64,000 nt of DNA from Brevundimonas pondensis (GCF_017487345.1 NZ_CP062006.1:620001-684000), one strand, 5' to 3'. Positions 1 through 8,813 are shown, counted from the stretch's first letter. The notes: generated by a model not told the origin, from the sequence alone. A program made the numbers and translations.

Positions 1-735
1 TTCTCGCGAGGCGTCGACCGTGCGGACCTCGGGGCGGCGCTGGGCGGTGACCACCTGCTGACCCGGCGCCAGAGACCAGCTCGGCTTCGGCGTATCGAAA
101 GTCCCCACGTCGACCCGTCCTTCGATCAGGGTGACGCGTGCGCCCTGGCCTAGTTTGCGGACGTCGAACCGCGTGCCGACGGCGGTGACGATCGTGTCGC
201 CGGCGGTGACGACGAAGGGCCTGCCAGGATCCCCTTCGACGTCGAAGAAGGCCTGGCCGGAAACCAGGGTCACGGATCTGCGGTCGGCGCGCAGGCGAAC
301 ATCCACGCGGCTGTTGGTGTCGAGAATGACCTTCGATCCGTCCGCCAGGCGAAGGGTGTGCTGCTCGCCGACGGCGGTAGCGTAGCTCTGTGGCCGGTTC
401 ATCGCCCAGGTTCCAGCCAGACCCAGGGCGGCGAGCGCCACGGCGCCGGTCGTGAGCGGCTTCCAAAGGCGCGACACCATATGGCGCGCCCGCACCTGGG
501 GCGGCGCCTGGCCGAGGGCTTCGGCCGTGAGGGCGGCGATGTCGGGATCGTCAGCCAGCGCGCGGCTTGCATTCCAGGCCTTGTCCACCCGCTCATAGGC
601 GCGGGCGTTGGCGGGGTCCTTGCGCCAGACGAAGAAGTCCTGGATGTCCGCCGTGGACACCCGCTTCTGGCCAAGTCGGGCGAACCAGGCCGCAGCTTCC
701 CGCCGCCGAACGTCCCCTTCGTTATCGACCACCAT
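1..735 (-). CDS. FecR-type anti-sigma / sigma regulator (3' end beyond window)
   Basis: Inner-membrane regulator that would pass a TonB-receptor signal to the adjacent ECF sigma factor. Read from an ATG at 735, the frame is open to base 1 (245 codons, no stop). An N-terminal DUF4880-like segment (REAAAWFARL near residue 12) contains the expected conserved WF/W residues. One hydrophobic helix lies at about residues 90-112, and a periplasmic FecR domain follows, with the typical pattern RLADGSKVILDTNS and later GTRFDVR. It starts 5 bp after the sigma gene stop, so the two form one operon. In this arrangement a TonB-dependent receptor usually comes next, here to the left of the window. The family assignment is firm; the signal is unknown. 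Confidence 0.88.
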   Translation of the reverse strand, partial: MVVDNEGDVRRREAAAWFARLGQKRVSTADIQDFFVWRKDPANARAYERVDKAWNASRALADDPDIAALTAEALGQAPPQVRARHMVSRLWKPLTTGAVALAALGLAGTWAMNRPQSYATAVGEQHTLRLADGSKVILDTNSRVDVRLRADRRSVTLVSGQAFFDVEGDPGRPFVVTAGDTIVTAVGTRFDVRKLGQGARVTLIEGRVDVGTFDTPKPSWSLAPGQQVVTAQRRPEVRTVDASRE

Positions 736-740
736 CCTGC

Positions 741-1232
741 CTACCCGTCCAACTGCTCGACGCAGTGCTGCAACGCCTTCGACATGCGCCACTCGACCGC
801 CTTCACGCTCAGCCCGCGAGCGGCGGCGATCTCAGGATAGCTCATACCGGCAAAACGGCTCAGGACGAAAACTTCACGGTAGAGAGGCGGCATGGTGAGC
901 ACGACCTGCTTCATCATCAGGACCTCGACCTGGCTGGCCGCTTCGCTGAGGTCGAGGCTCTCGGTAATCTGTTCGGATGGACCTCGCCTCTTGCGGCGGC
1001 GGCTTTCGTCGCGAACCACGTTCATGGCGATCCGCAACAGAAAGGCGCGGGGGTGTCGGATCTGACCCGCCGAATAGGGGGCGGCCCGCAGGTAGGTCTC
1101 CTGGACCACGTCCGCGGCCTGTTCTGGATCAACGTGCGCCCGCAGCCGGCCGTTGAGCCACCGCGAATACTGACGGTAGAGGGCGTTCAGGCCCTCCATC
1201 GCATCGGATTTCAACTCTTTGACGTCGCTCAC
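741..1232 (-). CDS. FecI-like ECF RNA polymerase sigma factor
   Basis: Extracytoplasmic-function sigma factor of about 163 aa with region 2 (DPEQAADVVQETYLRA, HPRAFLLRIAMNVVRDE) and region 4 (LPPLYREVF-like helix, MSYPEIAAARGLSVKAVEWR helix-turn-helix). I chose the GTG at 1232 because GGGAG lies 6 nt upstream and the resulting length matches FecI-type sigmas. The frame stays open upstream to 1493, and ATG codons at 1292 and 1199 are alternatives. It is followed 5 bp later by the FecR-like gene, which likely controls its activity. Confidence 0.87.
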   Translation of the reverse strand: MSDVKELKSDAMEGLNALYRQYSRWLNGRLRAHVDPEQAADVVQETYLRAAPYSAGQIRHPRAFLLRIAMNVVRDESRRRKRRGPSEQITESLDLSEAASQVEVLMMKQVVLTMPPLYREVFVLSRFAGMSYPEIAAARGLSVKAVEWRMSKALQHCVEQLDG

Positions 1233-1709
1233 GTCGATCTCCCGCCTCCAGGGCGGACCGGGAATCCCGTACACTGAGTCAGCCGCAGTCATTCGGGCGC
1301 AAGGCCTTCGCCCTGCGCCGCGCACGACGACAGCCACGCGCTTTCCGCGTTTCTGAACTTGAGTCCGTAAAGGGGATTCCAAGCCCCTGCCGACGCTGAG
1401 GCCGACGGCCCAGCATGAATCAAACCGAATCGGGACGCAAGGCGAGGGGTCGGGCGTTGGAATCCTCGCGGAACGAGACCCGCTATTTGCCAACGGAGCG
1501 CCGCCTTGCCCGCAAGGGCCCCCGGCTCAAGCTCCGCGCCTGTTTCGCGGCGCCCGACCCGCCAGTCCTAGGCTGACGTCGGCCCCGGTTCAACTGGTGA
1601 CACGTTGCTGTGGTCCGCACGGAAGTTGCGGTCTGAGCGCAACTTTAAGGGGTAGAGAATCGGCCTTATCGACGTGTACGGACGATGGCAGCAGCTTGTG
1701 GAGGGAGGA
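1233..1709. other. Intergenic region between sigma operon and HTH gene
   Basis: A stretch of about 480 bp between divergently transcribed genes. It must hold the promoters for the leftward sigma/FecR operon and the rightward small HTH gene. I see no RNA gene, repeat or convincing further reading frame, and no promoter box I would defend. Confidence 0.4.
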
Positions 1710-1952
1710 ATGAACGCCAACCTGAACAGCCTTGGCGGATGGGTCGCCAAACCCGAATTGAGTCCGCGTGAGCTGGAGTGTCTAGGCTGGGTCAGTCAGG
1801 GCAAGAGTTCGACGGATATAGGAACCATCCTGGGATTGTCCGCCCGCACGATCGACAGCTACCTCGAGAAGGCAGCCTCAAAATTAGGGGTTCGCACACG
1901 CATCGAGGCGGTCGCGATAGGCGTGAGGCGGGGGCTTATAGAGGTCGATTGA
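1710..1952 (+). CDS. Small LuxR-type helix-turn-helix protein
   Basis: An 80-aa protein that is almost entirely a GerE/LuxR DNA-binding domain: LSPRELECLGWVSQGKSSTD, then an HTH with ILGLSARTIDSYLEKA and a final KLGVRTRIEAVAIGVRRG. There is no receiver or ligand-binding domain. I chose the ATG at 1710 because GGAGGGAGG sits just upstream; a GTG at 1674 in the same frame has no such site. It is likely a stand-alone transcription factor; its target is unknown. It lies next to the suspected island, and it may belong to it. Confidence 0.75.
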   Translation: MNANLNSLGGWVAKPELSPRELECLGWVSQGKSSTDIGTILGLSARTIDSYLEKAASKLGVRTRIEAVAIGVRRGLIEVD

Positions 1953-2532
1953 GGGAAGGGGGCGGGCCAGGAACTTCTTTACGGAAGCCCGGGGTTTCGG
2001 TCCTTGTCGCTGCCGACGCCTGAGCGTCCCCCGGCTCAAGACAAGGACATATCCGTTCCGGAACCCGCCTGGGTCACCTTAACCCATAGTCTTTTTGGTG
2101 TGCGAGTCTCTCGCCAAGGTTGATAGGAACGCGTTGTCTTTTGCCTTAACGGCGGCGTGGCTCGGTTTTCGCTCTCAAGGCGCGCTGAATTACACCCATG
2201 AATGACCGAGTTTGACTCGTTGCGGCGGTGGGAATGTCCGGTCTAAGCGCGAAGATCTAGCGTCGCCGCCCGACGCCGAGCGCGGCCTGAATCTTGCCGC
2301 TGCAGCCGAGCGGCGCTAAGGCAACAACCCTATTCGCATCCCAATGCGCGGCTCATCGCTACGACCGAATCTGACGCGAATGATGCCCATACCCAACGAG
2401 TCAGCCGTTTGGCTTCACATTCAAGCCGGTGATTTCCGCATCGGCTCCAATCGCAGATTGTAGCCTGCTTGCGTTTGTGGTCAGTCGAACCGACACGCAC
2501 GCGTGCGATTCATTAATCGAGGGTGGGCTCCC
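1953..2532. other. Long non-coding stretch before the methyltransferase
   Basis: About 580 bp with no open frame I would accept and no RNA gene that I can recognise. Base composition becomes noticeably more AT-rich towards 2532, in keeping with the genes that follow. It presumably holds the promoter of the restriction-modification operon. No control-protein (C-box) repeat was recognised. Confidence 0.4.
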
Positions 2533-3747
2533 ATGCCAAACTTTGTGTCGCTGTTCACGGGCGGCGGTGGTCTTGATTTGGGCCTAGAGCGCGCAGGGTG
2601 GTGTGGGCTGTTCGCGACAGACTGGGATGCCAATGCCGTCGCAAGTCTGAAGGCCAATCAGGGACGGAAGATCGCCCCCCAACGAAAGGCCTTCAACGAC
2701 GCCGTGGTTGAACAGGCGGACATTCGTGCGCTCTCGGGTCGCCACATCCTTGAGCGTATTGGGCGCAGCGCCGGTACAATTGAACTATTAGCTGGGGGAC
2801 CTCCCTGCCAGTCTTGGAGCAGCGCGGGCCATCAGCTCGGCTTCGATGATCCGCGGGGGAAGCTTGTCAGCGACTATCTGAGGATTGCCTCGGACTTGGA
2901 CGCTCGGTGGCTGCTTTTCGAAAACGTTCGCGGCCTGCTGACCGCGAGGGGCCGGGATGGGCAGCCTGGAAGCGCTCTGACGGAAGTGCGCGAAGAACTG
3001 CTGCGTAGAGGCTGGCAAACCCGCGTGGAACTTCTCAATGCTGCAGATTACGGCGTCCCACAGCGCCGCGTGCGCCTTATTCTCGTGGGTTTCCGAGCCG
3101 GCGATGCGCCGGTGTTGCCGCAACCGACGCATAGCAACAAACACGCTCTGGACGGGCTGCTGCCGTGGGTCGCATTGGCCGACGGGTTGTCATCGCTATC
3201 GCCCCTGGCACCTGATGAGATCATCCGTCCGACGGGCAAACTGGCTGAGCAGCTGGAACACATCCCGCCAGGCTCGGGCGTGAAGAGCCCCGGCAAGGTG
3301 GAAACGACACGCCCCGGAGGTCATTGGGGTTACAAGCAGGGCGCCTTCGTCACGGATCCCAGCCTGCCGGCGCGAACCGTCACGGCAAGCGCCCAGCAGG
3401 ATTGGATACGAGACCCGCGCCTTGGCCTTCGCCGACTGGCACCTCGCGAGTGTGCCGCGTTGCAGACTTTCCCGCAGGATTGGGTATTCGACGGCAAGCG
3501 CGCCGATCACTATCGATTGATCGGAAACGCCGTTCCTCCCGTCTTGGCGGAAACTATCGGCGCCAGCCTCCTGGCTCATATTGAAGGCAGCGCCACGCTC
3601 GGTAAAACGGCCTGGACGGCACTCCAGCCCTTACCGACCCGTTTATCGTCGGCGATTGCCTACACCCGGCGCGAGGAGCTTCGGAACGGGCACTCGCGAC
3701 GCAGCGCCGGCGTTCGGCAGTCCAAAATCCCGGCCGCCGGAGGCTGA
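2533..3747 (+). CDS. DNA (cytosine-5) methyltransferase
   Basis: Transfers a methyl group from SAM to carbon 5 of cytosine in a specific DNA site; here it is the probable modification half of a type II system. The ten-motif layout is visible: motif I FTGGGGLDLG (residues 8-17), motif IV GGPPCQSW with catalytic Cys92, motif VI ENVRG (Glu130), motif VIII QRRVR (177-181), and motif X RLIGNAVPP near the C-terminus, with a variable target-recognition segment before motif X. At 404 aa it has a normal length. I chose the ATG at 2533 because GAGGGTGGG lies upstream; a GTG at 2503 is also in frame. The endonuclease gene follows after one base. The target sequence cannot be read from the protein. Confidence 0.93.
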   Translation: MPNFVSLFTGGGGLDLGLERAGWCGLFATDWDANAVASLKANQGRKIAPQRKAFNDAVVEQADIRALSGRHILERIGRSAGTIELLAGGPPCQSWSSAGHQLGFDDPRGKLVSDYLRIASDLDARWLLFENVRGLLTARGRDGQPGSALTEVREELLRRGWQTRVELLNAADYGVPQRRVRLILVGFRAGDAPVLPQPTHSNKHALDGLLPWVALADGLSSLSPLAPDEIIRPTGKLAEQLEHIPPGSGVKSPGKVETTRPGGHWGYKQGAFVTDPSLPARTVTASAQQDWIRDPRLGLRRLAPRECAALQTFPQDWVFDGKRADHYRLIGNAVPPVLAETIGASLLAHIEGSATLGKTAWTALQPLPTRLSSAIAYTRREELRNGHSRRSAGVRQSKIPAAGG

Positions 3748-3748
3748 G

Positions 3749-4699
3749 TTGGGGGATCAGGGAGGGAGTGATGCGGAGTATCACGAGGAACAGTGTCGTA
3801 TCGCTGCCGAGGTCTATGTTCGAGGGCTGAACCCCTTGAGCGGCCGTCTCGACTGGGACAGCGCCAATATCGTCGCCCGCAAGCATGTGCTGTCCACCCT
3901 GCGAGAGACGGCCTATTTGACGTCGCTAGAGGCGGCGCTTGTCCAGAGCGGTCGGCACATGACTGTGTTGCGGCACCTGCTGGCTCCGCCGATGAGCCAG
4001 GACCAGTTCTCGCTCCTCTGTCCGCGCTACGTAAAGTCTGTGGAGAAGACTGGGAGGGGGATGAGCCCGGCGGTAGCCGGAGACGTGGCCGCCTGTATCC
4101 TTGAGTGGCGGAACCGTCGGATCACCCGATGGATCGATGCCCAGCGCCAGCCGAGGCGGGTGGAGCTGGAAGCGCTTATCCGATCGACGGCGCCTTTGCT
4201 TAGTCAACAGTTTGTCCAGACCCTGCGACGCAACCGCCTGTCAGCTAAGCAGGAGCTTGAGATCACCACCCTTCTGCGACGCAAGGGGTGGACCGCCAAA
4301 CACGGCCAACTCGTCTCAACGCTCTCGGATGTACCGGCTCGGCACTTTCTTCATAAGACTCGGTTCGCGACCAAAACGCTTCCCCAAGAGGTAGACATCG
4401 CGTGCGGATTGGGGGGGACTGTGGTTCTGGCGATGGAGTGCAAGGTCACGAACGACGTGACCAATTCGATCAAGCGGATCAATGACATATTGAAAAAGGC
4501 TACGGCGTGGCAGGGGCATTGGGGCTCGTTTGTGCAGACGGCGGCCCTGCTTCAGGGCGTCGTCGGCTATAAGGACGTGTCACGGCTTTTGGCCGCAAAC
4601 GTGCATGTGTTCTGGTCTCATGATCTTGAGCGTTTTGAGCGCTGGATCGACGCCCATTTGACGGAGGCTATGCCGTTGACCAAGGCACCCCAGACGTGA
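3749..4699 (+). CDS. Type II restriction endonuclease, XamI-like
   Basis: Predicted site-specific DNA endonuclease partnered with the preceding methyltransferase. The 316-aa protein has a PD-(D/E)XK-type core: QEVDIACG (Asp216), then VVLAMECK with Glu230-x-Lys232, followed by a helix VTNSIKRINDILKKA. From memory this resembles the XamI endonuclease family (XamI cuts GTCGAC), but I could not search. The start is a TTG at 3749, one base after the methyltransferase stop; GGAGG lies at 3739-3743 with ideal spacing. An open frame runs back to 3581 inside the methyltransferase but has no Shine-Dalgarno sequence. A weak TTG start behind the methyltransferase would suit a need for less nuclease than methylase. 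The stop overlaps the next gene by 4 bp. Confidence 0.72.
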   Translation: MGDQGGSDAEYHEEQCRIAAEVYVRGLNPLSGRLDWDSANIVARKHVLSTLRETAYLTSLEAALVQSGRHMTVLRHLLAPPMSQDQFSLLCPRYVKSVEKTGRGMSPAVAGDVAACILEWRNRRITRWIDAQRQPRRVELEALIRSTAPLLSQQFVQTLRRNRLSAKQELEITTLLRRKGWTAKHGQLVSTLSDVPARHFLHKTRFATKTLPQEVDIACGLGGTVVLAMECKVTNDVTNSIKRINDILKKATAWQGHWGSFVQTAALLQGVVGYKDVSRLLAANVHVFWSHDLERFERWIDAHLTEAMPLTKAPQT

Positions 4700-7281
4700 A
4701 GCCCGCAGACGAGACGGCCGAAAAGGCCTGGTTGGCGAACTTTCGAGCGAGTATCGCCCGAGATCTGTATACGCCGGCAGACATTATCTCGGCTTCGCGC
4801 ATCGAGACCTCGCTGCAAGCTTTTGAGCCCGGCGTCTCGCGGCTTGAAGCCAGTTTGACGACGCTGCCGCTGACGCAACCCATTCTTTCTGGCCTGCTCA
4901 CTGACAACCCAGCCCTGTACAGCGCCCTGGCCCGCATTTTGGCGATACCGGCCGGCATTGACCTCCAGGATGGTCGACGACTTCCAGATCCGCGTACCGG
5001 CCTCTCGGCGGATCAGGTAGACGACGTCGCGGCCGTATTGATCGACTTGGGGATCGACACCTTGCTCTGCGGGCCTGGCCAAGCGCGCGCCATGCTCAGG
5101 GCCGCCCTGATACGGGAAGACGCCGATCGTCGACGCAAGCGGGTGGATGATAAGCTCAGCAAGGCGTTCGCCAAGATCGTCCTTGAATCGGTGGAAGGCG
5201 CAAATTTGGAGCCGGATCACCGGTTCACCCTGTCATCGCCATCGACGTTGCCGCCGGCTCTGCGGCGCAGCGTGAACGAACTGATCGCCGTGAACGGATC
5301 GCCGCGCATCGCCATCGCCTACACCTTCCAAGCTTATTCCGGCGGTCGCCAGCAACGTGACATCTCCACAGTCTATCCAAACGCCAGCAATCTGCTCGAG
5401 AAGGCGGGTATCGATCTCGTCCTCATTGCCGATGGGCAGGGCGTACGCACGATTTCTGAGCGGATCCTGCGAGATGTTTATCGCCACATCCCCGTTGTCT
5501 TGACGCTCGCCCAAGCCCAATCGGGCGGCCTCACTCAGGCTCTGATTGACCTGAAAGCGCCACCGCCGCCCAAGACGATCGGCTCGGAGGCGCTGGAGCG
5601 CATCATTTCGGATGCGCTTGGCTCCGCCGGCGAGATCCAAGCGGCCGAGCTTCCCGTCCCGACGGCTGAAGCGCGTCTCGCCTTGGCCGCATATGCTGCC
5701 CGCCGCCCCGACCAAGCGCTGGCTCTCGGAACGTCTTCAGACAGCCTTGCTTGGCGGCGCTTGGACGATGTTCGCAGAGCTCGCCGACTTCAGACGGTAT
5801 ACGACCCAGCCGCAGCGCTCGAACTCCTCGGCAAACTCATTGACCAAGGGTTGCATTGGGATTCGAGAACGCCAGTCGAGGCCATGGCACGGATACAGCT
5901 TCCGTATCAGTTCCAGAGCGGTCAGACCCTCGCTTACGCCACGCATAGCTCCGCCTCCGTCCCTCTCCTTCGAGAGGCCGCGAAGCGCTCCCTTCAGCGG
6001 GTCCAGCAGGCCCGGATGTGTCTGCTTCTCGTGCCTGGGACGCTGGCCCGCGAGCTGCAAGACGAGCTGCTCAGGACCCAGACCTATCTCGCCGCCTCAG
6101 TCGTCGTCATCGACGCCAAGCTTCTCACCGATATGGCGCAAGGTTTGTCGCCGACGGAGGCGCTCAAGAGGGCGATACTAGAACAGACCGATCTGACCAA
6201 GATCAGTCCGTTCGTCCTGCGCGGAGCAACGCCGGCCCGCGTTTTCCGCGGGCGGCAACAGGAAGAGGCCGATCTCGTTGGGACGATCCGAAGCAACAGC
6301 GTGGCGCTGCTCGGCGGTCGACGGATCGGCAAGACCTCACTGATGAAACATGTGATTTCTCAGCTGAACGAGACGGACATCCAGCCCTATTTCGCGGACT
6401 GCCAGGTCGTTCAGACCTGGTCTGATTTTGGCGCTCTTGCCCGGCGCGAATGGCGCGTGGACCTACCCGATGCCTTTTTGCCGGAAAATTTAAACGACCT
6501 GGTCGAGCAGCTCTCCGACAGTGGTCGCCAGCATGTCGTGATCTTCCTAGATGAAATCGACCACCTGCTCGATTGGGACGCAAATCACGATCAGGACAAG
6601 GTCAAGGAAGCCTTCTTCAGGCAGTGCCGCGCGATTTCTCAAACGGCGAAGGCCCAGTTCGTCTTCTCAGGCGAACGCCGGATCGCTCAAAAATTCTGGG
6701 ACGCCTCGTCGCCCCATTGGAATTTCTGCCGGCCGATCATGCTTCGTCAGCTGACCCGAATCGCTGCCGGGTCGCTCCTGTCGGAGCCGATCGAAGGATT
6801 GGGCGTGGCCCTTCAGGGCAAGCAGGAGTTGTTGGACCTTTCCTGGCAGGTCACGAACGGTCATCCTGAGCTGATCCAATACTTGGGAGATCAGCTCGTC
6901 GGCATCGTCAATGACAGGTCAAGAGATCGTATCCAGATCACGGCGGAGGATGTGCGCGAAGTCGCTAATACGACCTCATATATCAACCAATATCTGACGA
7001 CCTACTGGGGGCAGTCGTCCGAGTTCGAGAAGCTGGTTTCCCTACTGATTGTCGGCGGCTTCTCCACGAGTAGCGACATCGCGGCGGCGCTCCATGCCGG
7101 CGGCGTCAAGGCCTCGGATGAAGACCTTCGTCGCGCGGTGAAGATGATCGAACTTTACGGTATCATTGACGACGGGCCGGCGGCGGAAATAGGTCTGCGC
7201 GCGGATTGGTTCGTCACTGCGCTTCAGTCCTATGGGACCGTCGAAGACCAGATCGCGCGCGCTATGGAGGGACTGGCGTGA
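4696..7281 (+). CDS. Large protein with C-terminal AAA/STAND-like ATPase
   Basis: An 861-aa soluble protein. Residues from about 525 to 800 form a P-loop NTPase: Walker A GGRRIGKTS (540-548), Walker B VIFLDEID (615-622), and later a FVFSGERR segment of sensor type. A winged-helix-like tail follows (FEKLVSLLIVGGFSTSSDI), as in Orc/Cdc6-like and STAND ATPases. The first ~500 residues match nothing I recognise; a segment IAIAYTFQAYSGGRQ...DISTVYPNASNLLEKAGIDLVLIADG looks like an alpha/beta domain. It begins with GTG inside the endonuclease stop (GTGA, 4 bp overlap) and ends in the same kind of overlap with the next gene, so translation is probably coupled through the whole unit. I infer a regulatory or sensing role attached to restriction. 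Confidence 0.8.
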   Translation: MKPADETAEKAWLANFRASIARDLYTPADIISASRIETSLQAFEPGVSRLEASLTTLPLTQPILSGLLTDNPALYSALARILAIPAGIDLQDGRRLPDPRTGLSADQVDDVAAVLIDLGIDTLLCGPGQARAMLRAALIREDADRRRKRVDDKLSKAFAKIVLESVEGANLEPDHRFTLSSPSTLPPALRRSVNELIAVNGSPRIAIAYTFQAYSGGRQQRDISTVYPNASNLLEKAGIDLVLIADGQGVRTISERILRDVYRHIPVVLTLAQAQSGGLTQALIDLKAPPPPKTIGSEALERIISDALGSAGEIQAAELPVPTAEARLALAAYAARRPDQALALGTSSDSLAWRRLDDVRRARRLQTVYDPAAALELLGKLIDQGLHWDSRTPVEAMARIQLPYQFQSGQTLAYATHSSASVPLLREAAKRSLQRVQQARMCLLLVPGTLARELQDELLRTQTYLAASVVVIDAKLLTDMAQGLSPTEALKRAILEQTDLTKISPFVLRGATPARVFRGRQQEEADLVGTIRSNSVALLGGRRIGKTSLMKHVISQLNETDIQPYFADCQVVQTWSDFGALARREWRVDLPDAFLPENLNDLVEQLSDSGRQHVVIFLDEIDHLLDWDANHDQDKVKEAFFRQCRAISQTAKAQFVFSGERRIAQKFWDASSPHWNFCRPIMLRQLTRIAAGSLLSEPIEGLGVALQGKQELLDLSWQVTNGHPELIQYLGDQLVGIVNDRSRDRIQITAEDVREVANTTSYINQYLTTYWGQSSEFEKLVSLLIVGGFSTSSDIAAALHAGGVKASDEDLRRAVKMIELYGIIDDGPAAEIGLRADWFVTALQSYGTVEDQIARAMEGLA

Positions 7282-8813
7282 GTGACGCGATCCTAGGCGG
7301 CCCGGTGCCGCTCCAGTCCAATTTGTACATGCCGCGAACTTTCGCTGACCAGGTCATGCGTGCCGTGTCCCGTCGCGAGTGGGTGCTCGTCTTGGGACCC
7401 CGTCAACACGGCAAGACTTCAGCCATCTTTCGATTTAAGCGGGACCTTAGGGAGTCCGGCTTCGAGTGCGGCAGCGTCGATCTGCAGCGTGCGCCTGTCC
7501 TGGCTACCTTCGAATCCTTCTTAGAGTGGTTTGCTCGTCAGCTTGCGCGGTCCCTTGGGCGAGACATCCAGCCGCCCGCAGCCGCGGATCGCGGACAAGT
7601 CGTGGAATGGCTTAGAGGGGTCGTCCCGCCTGATGCGCCAACGGTCATCTTGATCGATGAAGCGTCAGCGATCAAAGACGACGTCTGGCGCAATTCTTTC
7701 TATGGCCAACTGCGGAGCCTGAAAAATGCGGTCGCAGAGGCAGACGAGAATTCGTTTGAGACGCGACTTGTCTTCGTCTTCGCGGGCACGTTTGATCCTG
7801 TGGCTATCCTCCACCGCGACAACTCCCCCTTCAATATTGTACAAAACATCGATACCGACGACCTCTCTGAGGAGAGCGCGCGCATCATGGCGACGGCGAT
7901 TTGGGGTGGGGCGGATGATGACGCAGTGGCGGCGATCTATGCCGGCGTCGGGGGGCAGCCGTTCCTGCTACAGCTCCTGTTCGATGCGGTCGCCGCTTGC
8001 TCTCCTGTGGACCGCAGAGCCGCGGTAGATGTGGAGCTGAACAGTCTGCGCGATCGCGGTCATGATCATCTGCGAGCCATTTTTCGGTTTGTGATTTCGG
8101 ATCCCGAGCTCATGGACGTCGTCGGCCGCGTAGTTGCGGATGGTTTTGCACCCTTTCGAGCCGCGAACTCCAAGGATAAATTCCTAGAGGTTCTCGGGGT
8201 GATGAGGCTGGATGGTGCCCGGCTGACATTCAGAAACGCCCTCTACGCGCATAGTGCCAAAAACCTGATCCAGTTGGGCTCGCCAGCTGAGGCCGAGGCA
8301 GGCGAGGCGGCCGTCTTCGACTATACGGAAGAGAGCTTTGATTTCGTCGTCGATCCTCAACTCCGCGAGATCGCCTTCGCGGCTCAGAAAGGTGCCGTAG
8401 CATGTCACCGCGGGCAGTCTTACAGGTTGGCCCTTGCCGGTTTCGGCGTCGCCTTGGAGGCGGTTCTGATCGACTGGCTGACCGAGAAAGGGGTGGCGCA
8501 GTATGAATTGGCGCGAACCTCCGCCGTCGATCGGGCGACGAGAACCGGAGACAGTTGGCGACTCGTTGCAAGGGAGGGCCGAGACCCGCCGGCCGAGTGG
8601 CGGCTGATTACCCTCTGCAGGGTCGCGCGAGAAGTCCCAGGCGTCGCCGGGCAGATCGAAATCCCCGAGGTCATTCGAGACCTGCGGAACTGCATCCATC
8701 CTGCGGTGATGCGTCAGCGATACCGTCCTGAGGGCCAGCTCGCTCCTGAGGCGAATATGTCGGCGGCCGCGCTGGCCGCCGTAATTCGGGATATCAAGCC
8801 GCCCAATCCGTAG
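7278..8813 (+). CDS. AAA-like ATPase with HEPN-like C-terminal domain
   Basis: A 511-aa protein. The N-terminal P-loop domain has Walker A LGPRQHGKTS (39-48), Walker B VILIDEAS (123-130) and a VFVFAGTFDP sensor-like strand (165-174), similar to the 'AAA-like' domain found in bacterial conflict systems. The C-terminal ~150 residues are helical, with GVALEAVLIDWL (390-401) and VIRDLRNCIHP (465-475). The latter resembles the RN-x-x-H signature of HEPN domains, many of which are RNases in defence or toxin proteins. The start is a GTG at 7278 overlapping the upstream stop by 4 bp; the frame is open to 7206 but the overlap start fits the operon pattern. It is the last gene of the unit. The HEPN call is inference from motif and helicity. 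Confidence 0.75.
   Translation: MSDAILGGPVPLQSNLYMPRTFADQVMRAVSRREWVLVLGPRQHGKTSAIFRFKRDLRESGFECGSVDLQRAPVLATFESFLEWFARQLARSLGRDIQPPAAADRGQVVEWLRGVVPPDAPTVILIDEASAIKDDVWRNSFYGQLRSLKNAVAEADENSFETRLVFVFAGTFDPVAILHRDNSPFNIVQNIDTDDLSEESARIMATAIWGGADDDAVAAIYAGVGGQPFLLQLLFDAVAACSPVDRRAAVDVELNSLRDRGHDHLRAIFRFVISDPELMDVVGRVVADGFAPFRAANSKDKFLEVLGVMRLDGARLTFRNALYAHSAKNLIQLGSPAEAEAGEAAVFDYTEESFDFVVDPQLREIAFAAQKGAVACHRGQSYRLALAGFGVALEAVLIDWLTEKGVAQYELARTSAVDRATRTGDSWRLVAREGRDPPAEWRLITLCRVAREVPGVAGQIEIPEVIRDLRNCIHPAVMRQRYRPEGQLAPEANMSAAALAAVIRDIKPPNP

Noticed and set aside
358..1277. Plus-strand frames across the sigma/FecR genes
   Set aside because: They are antisense to two genes with clear sigma-70 region 2/4 and FecR motifs.
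3581..3748. Upstream extension of the endonuclease inside the methyltransferase
   Set aside because: The extension is Arg/Pro-rich shadow sequence without a ribosome site; the TTG at 3749 has an ideal one.
2533..8813. Match to known multi-gene defence types (BREX, DISARM, Dnd/Ssp, type I or III R-M)
   Set aside because: No PglX/PglZ, DrmA/B helicase, DndA-E, HsdS/HsdR or Res/Mod features were seen; only the methylase and endonuclease are standard.
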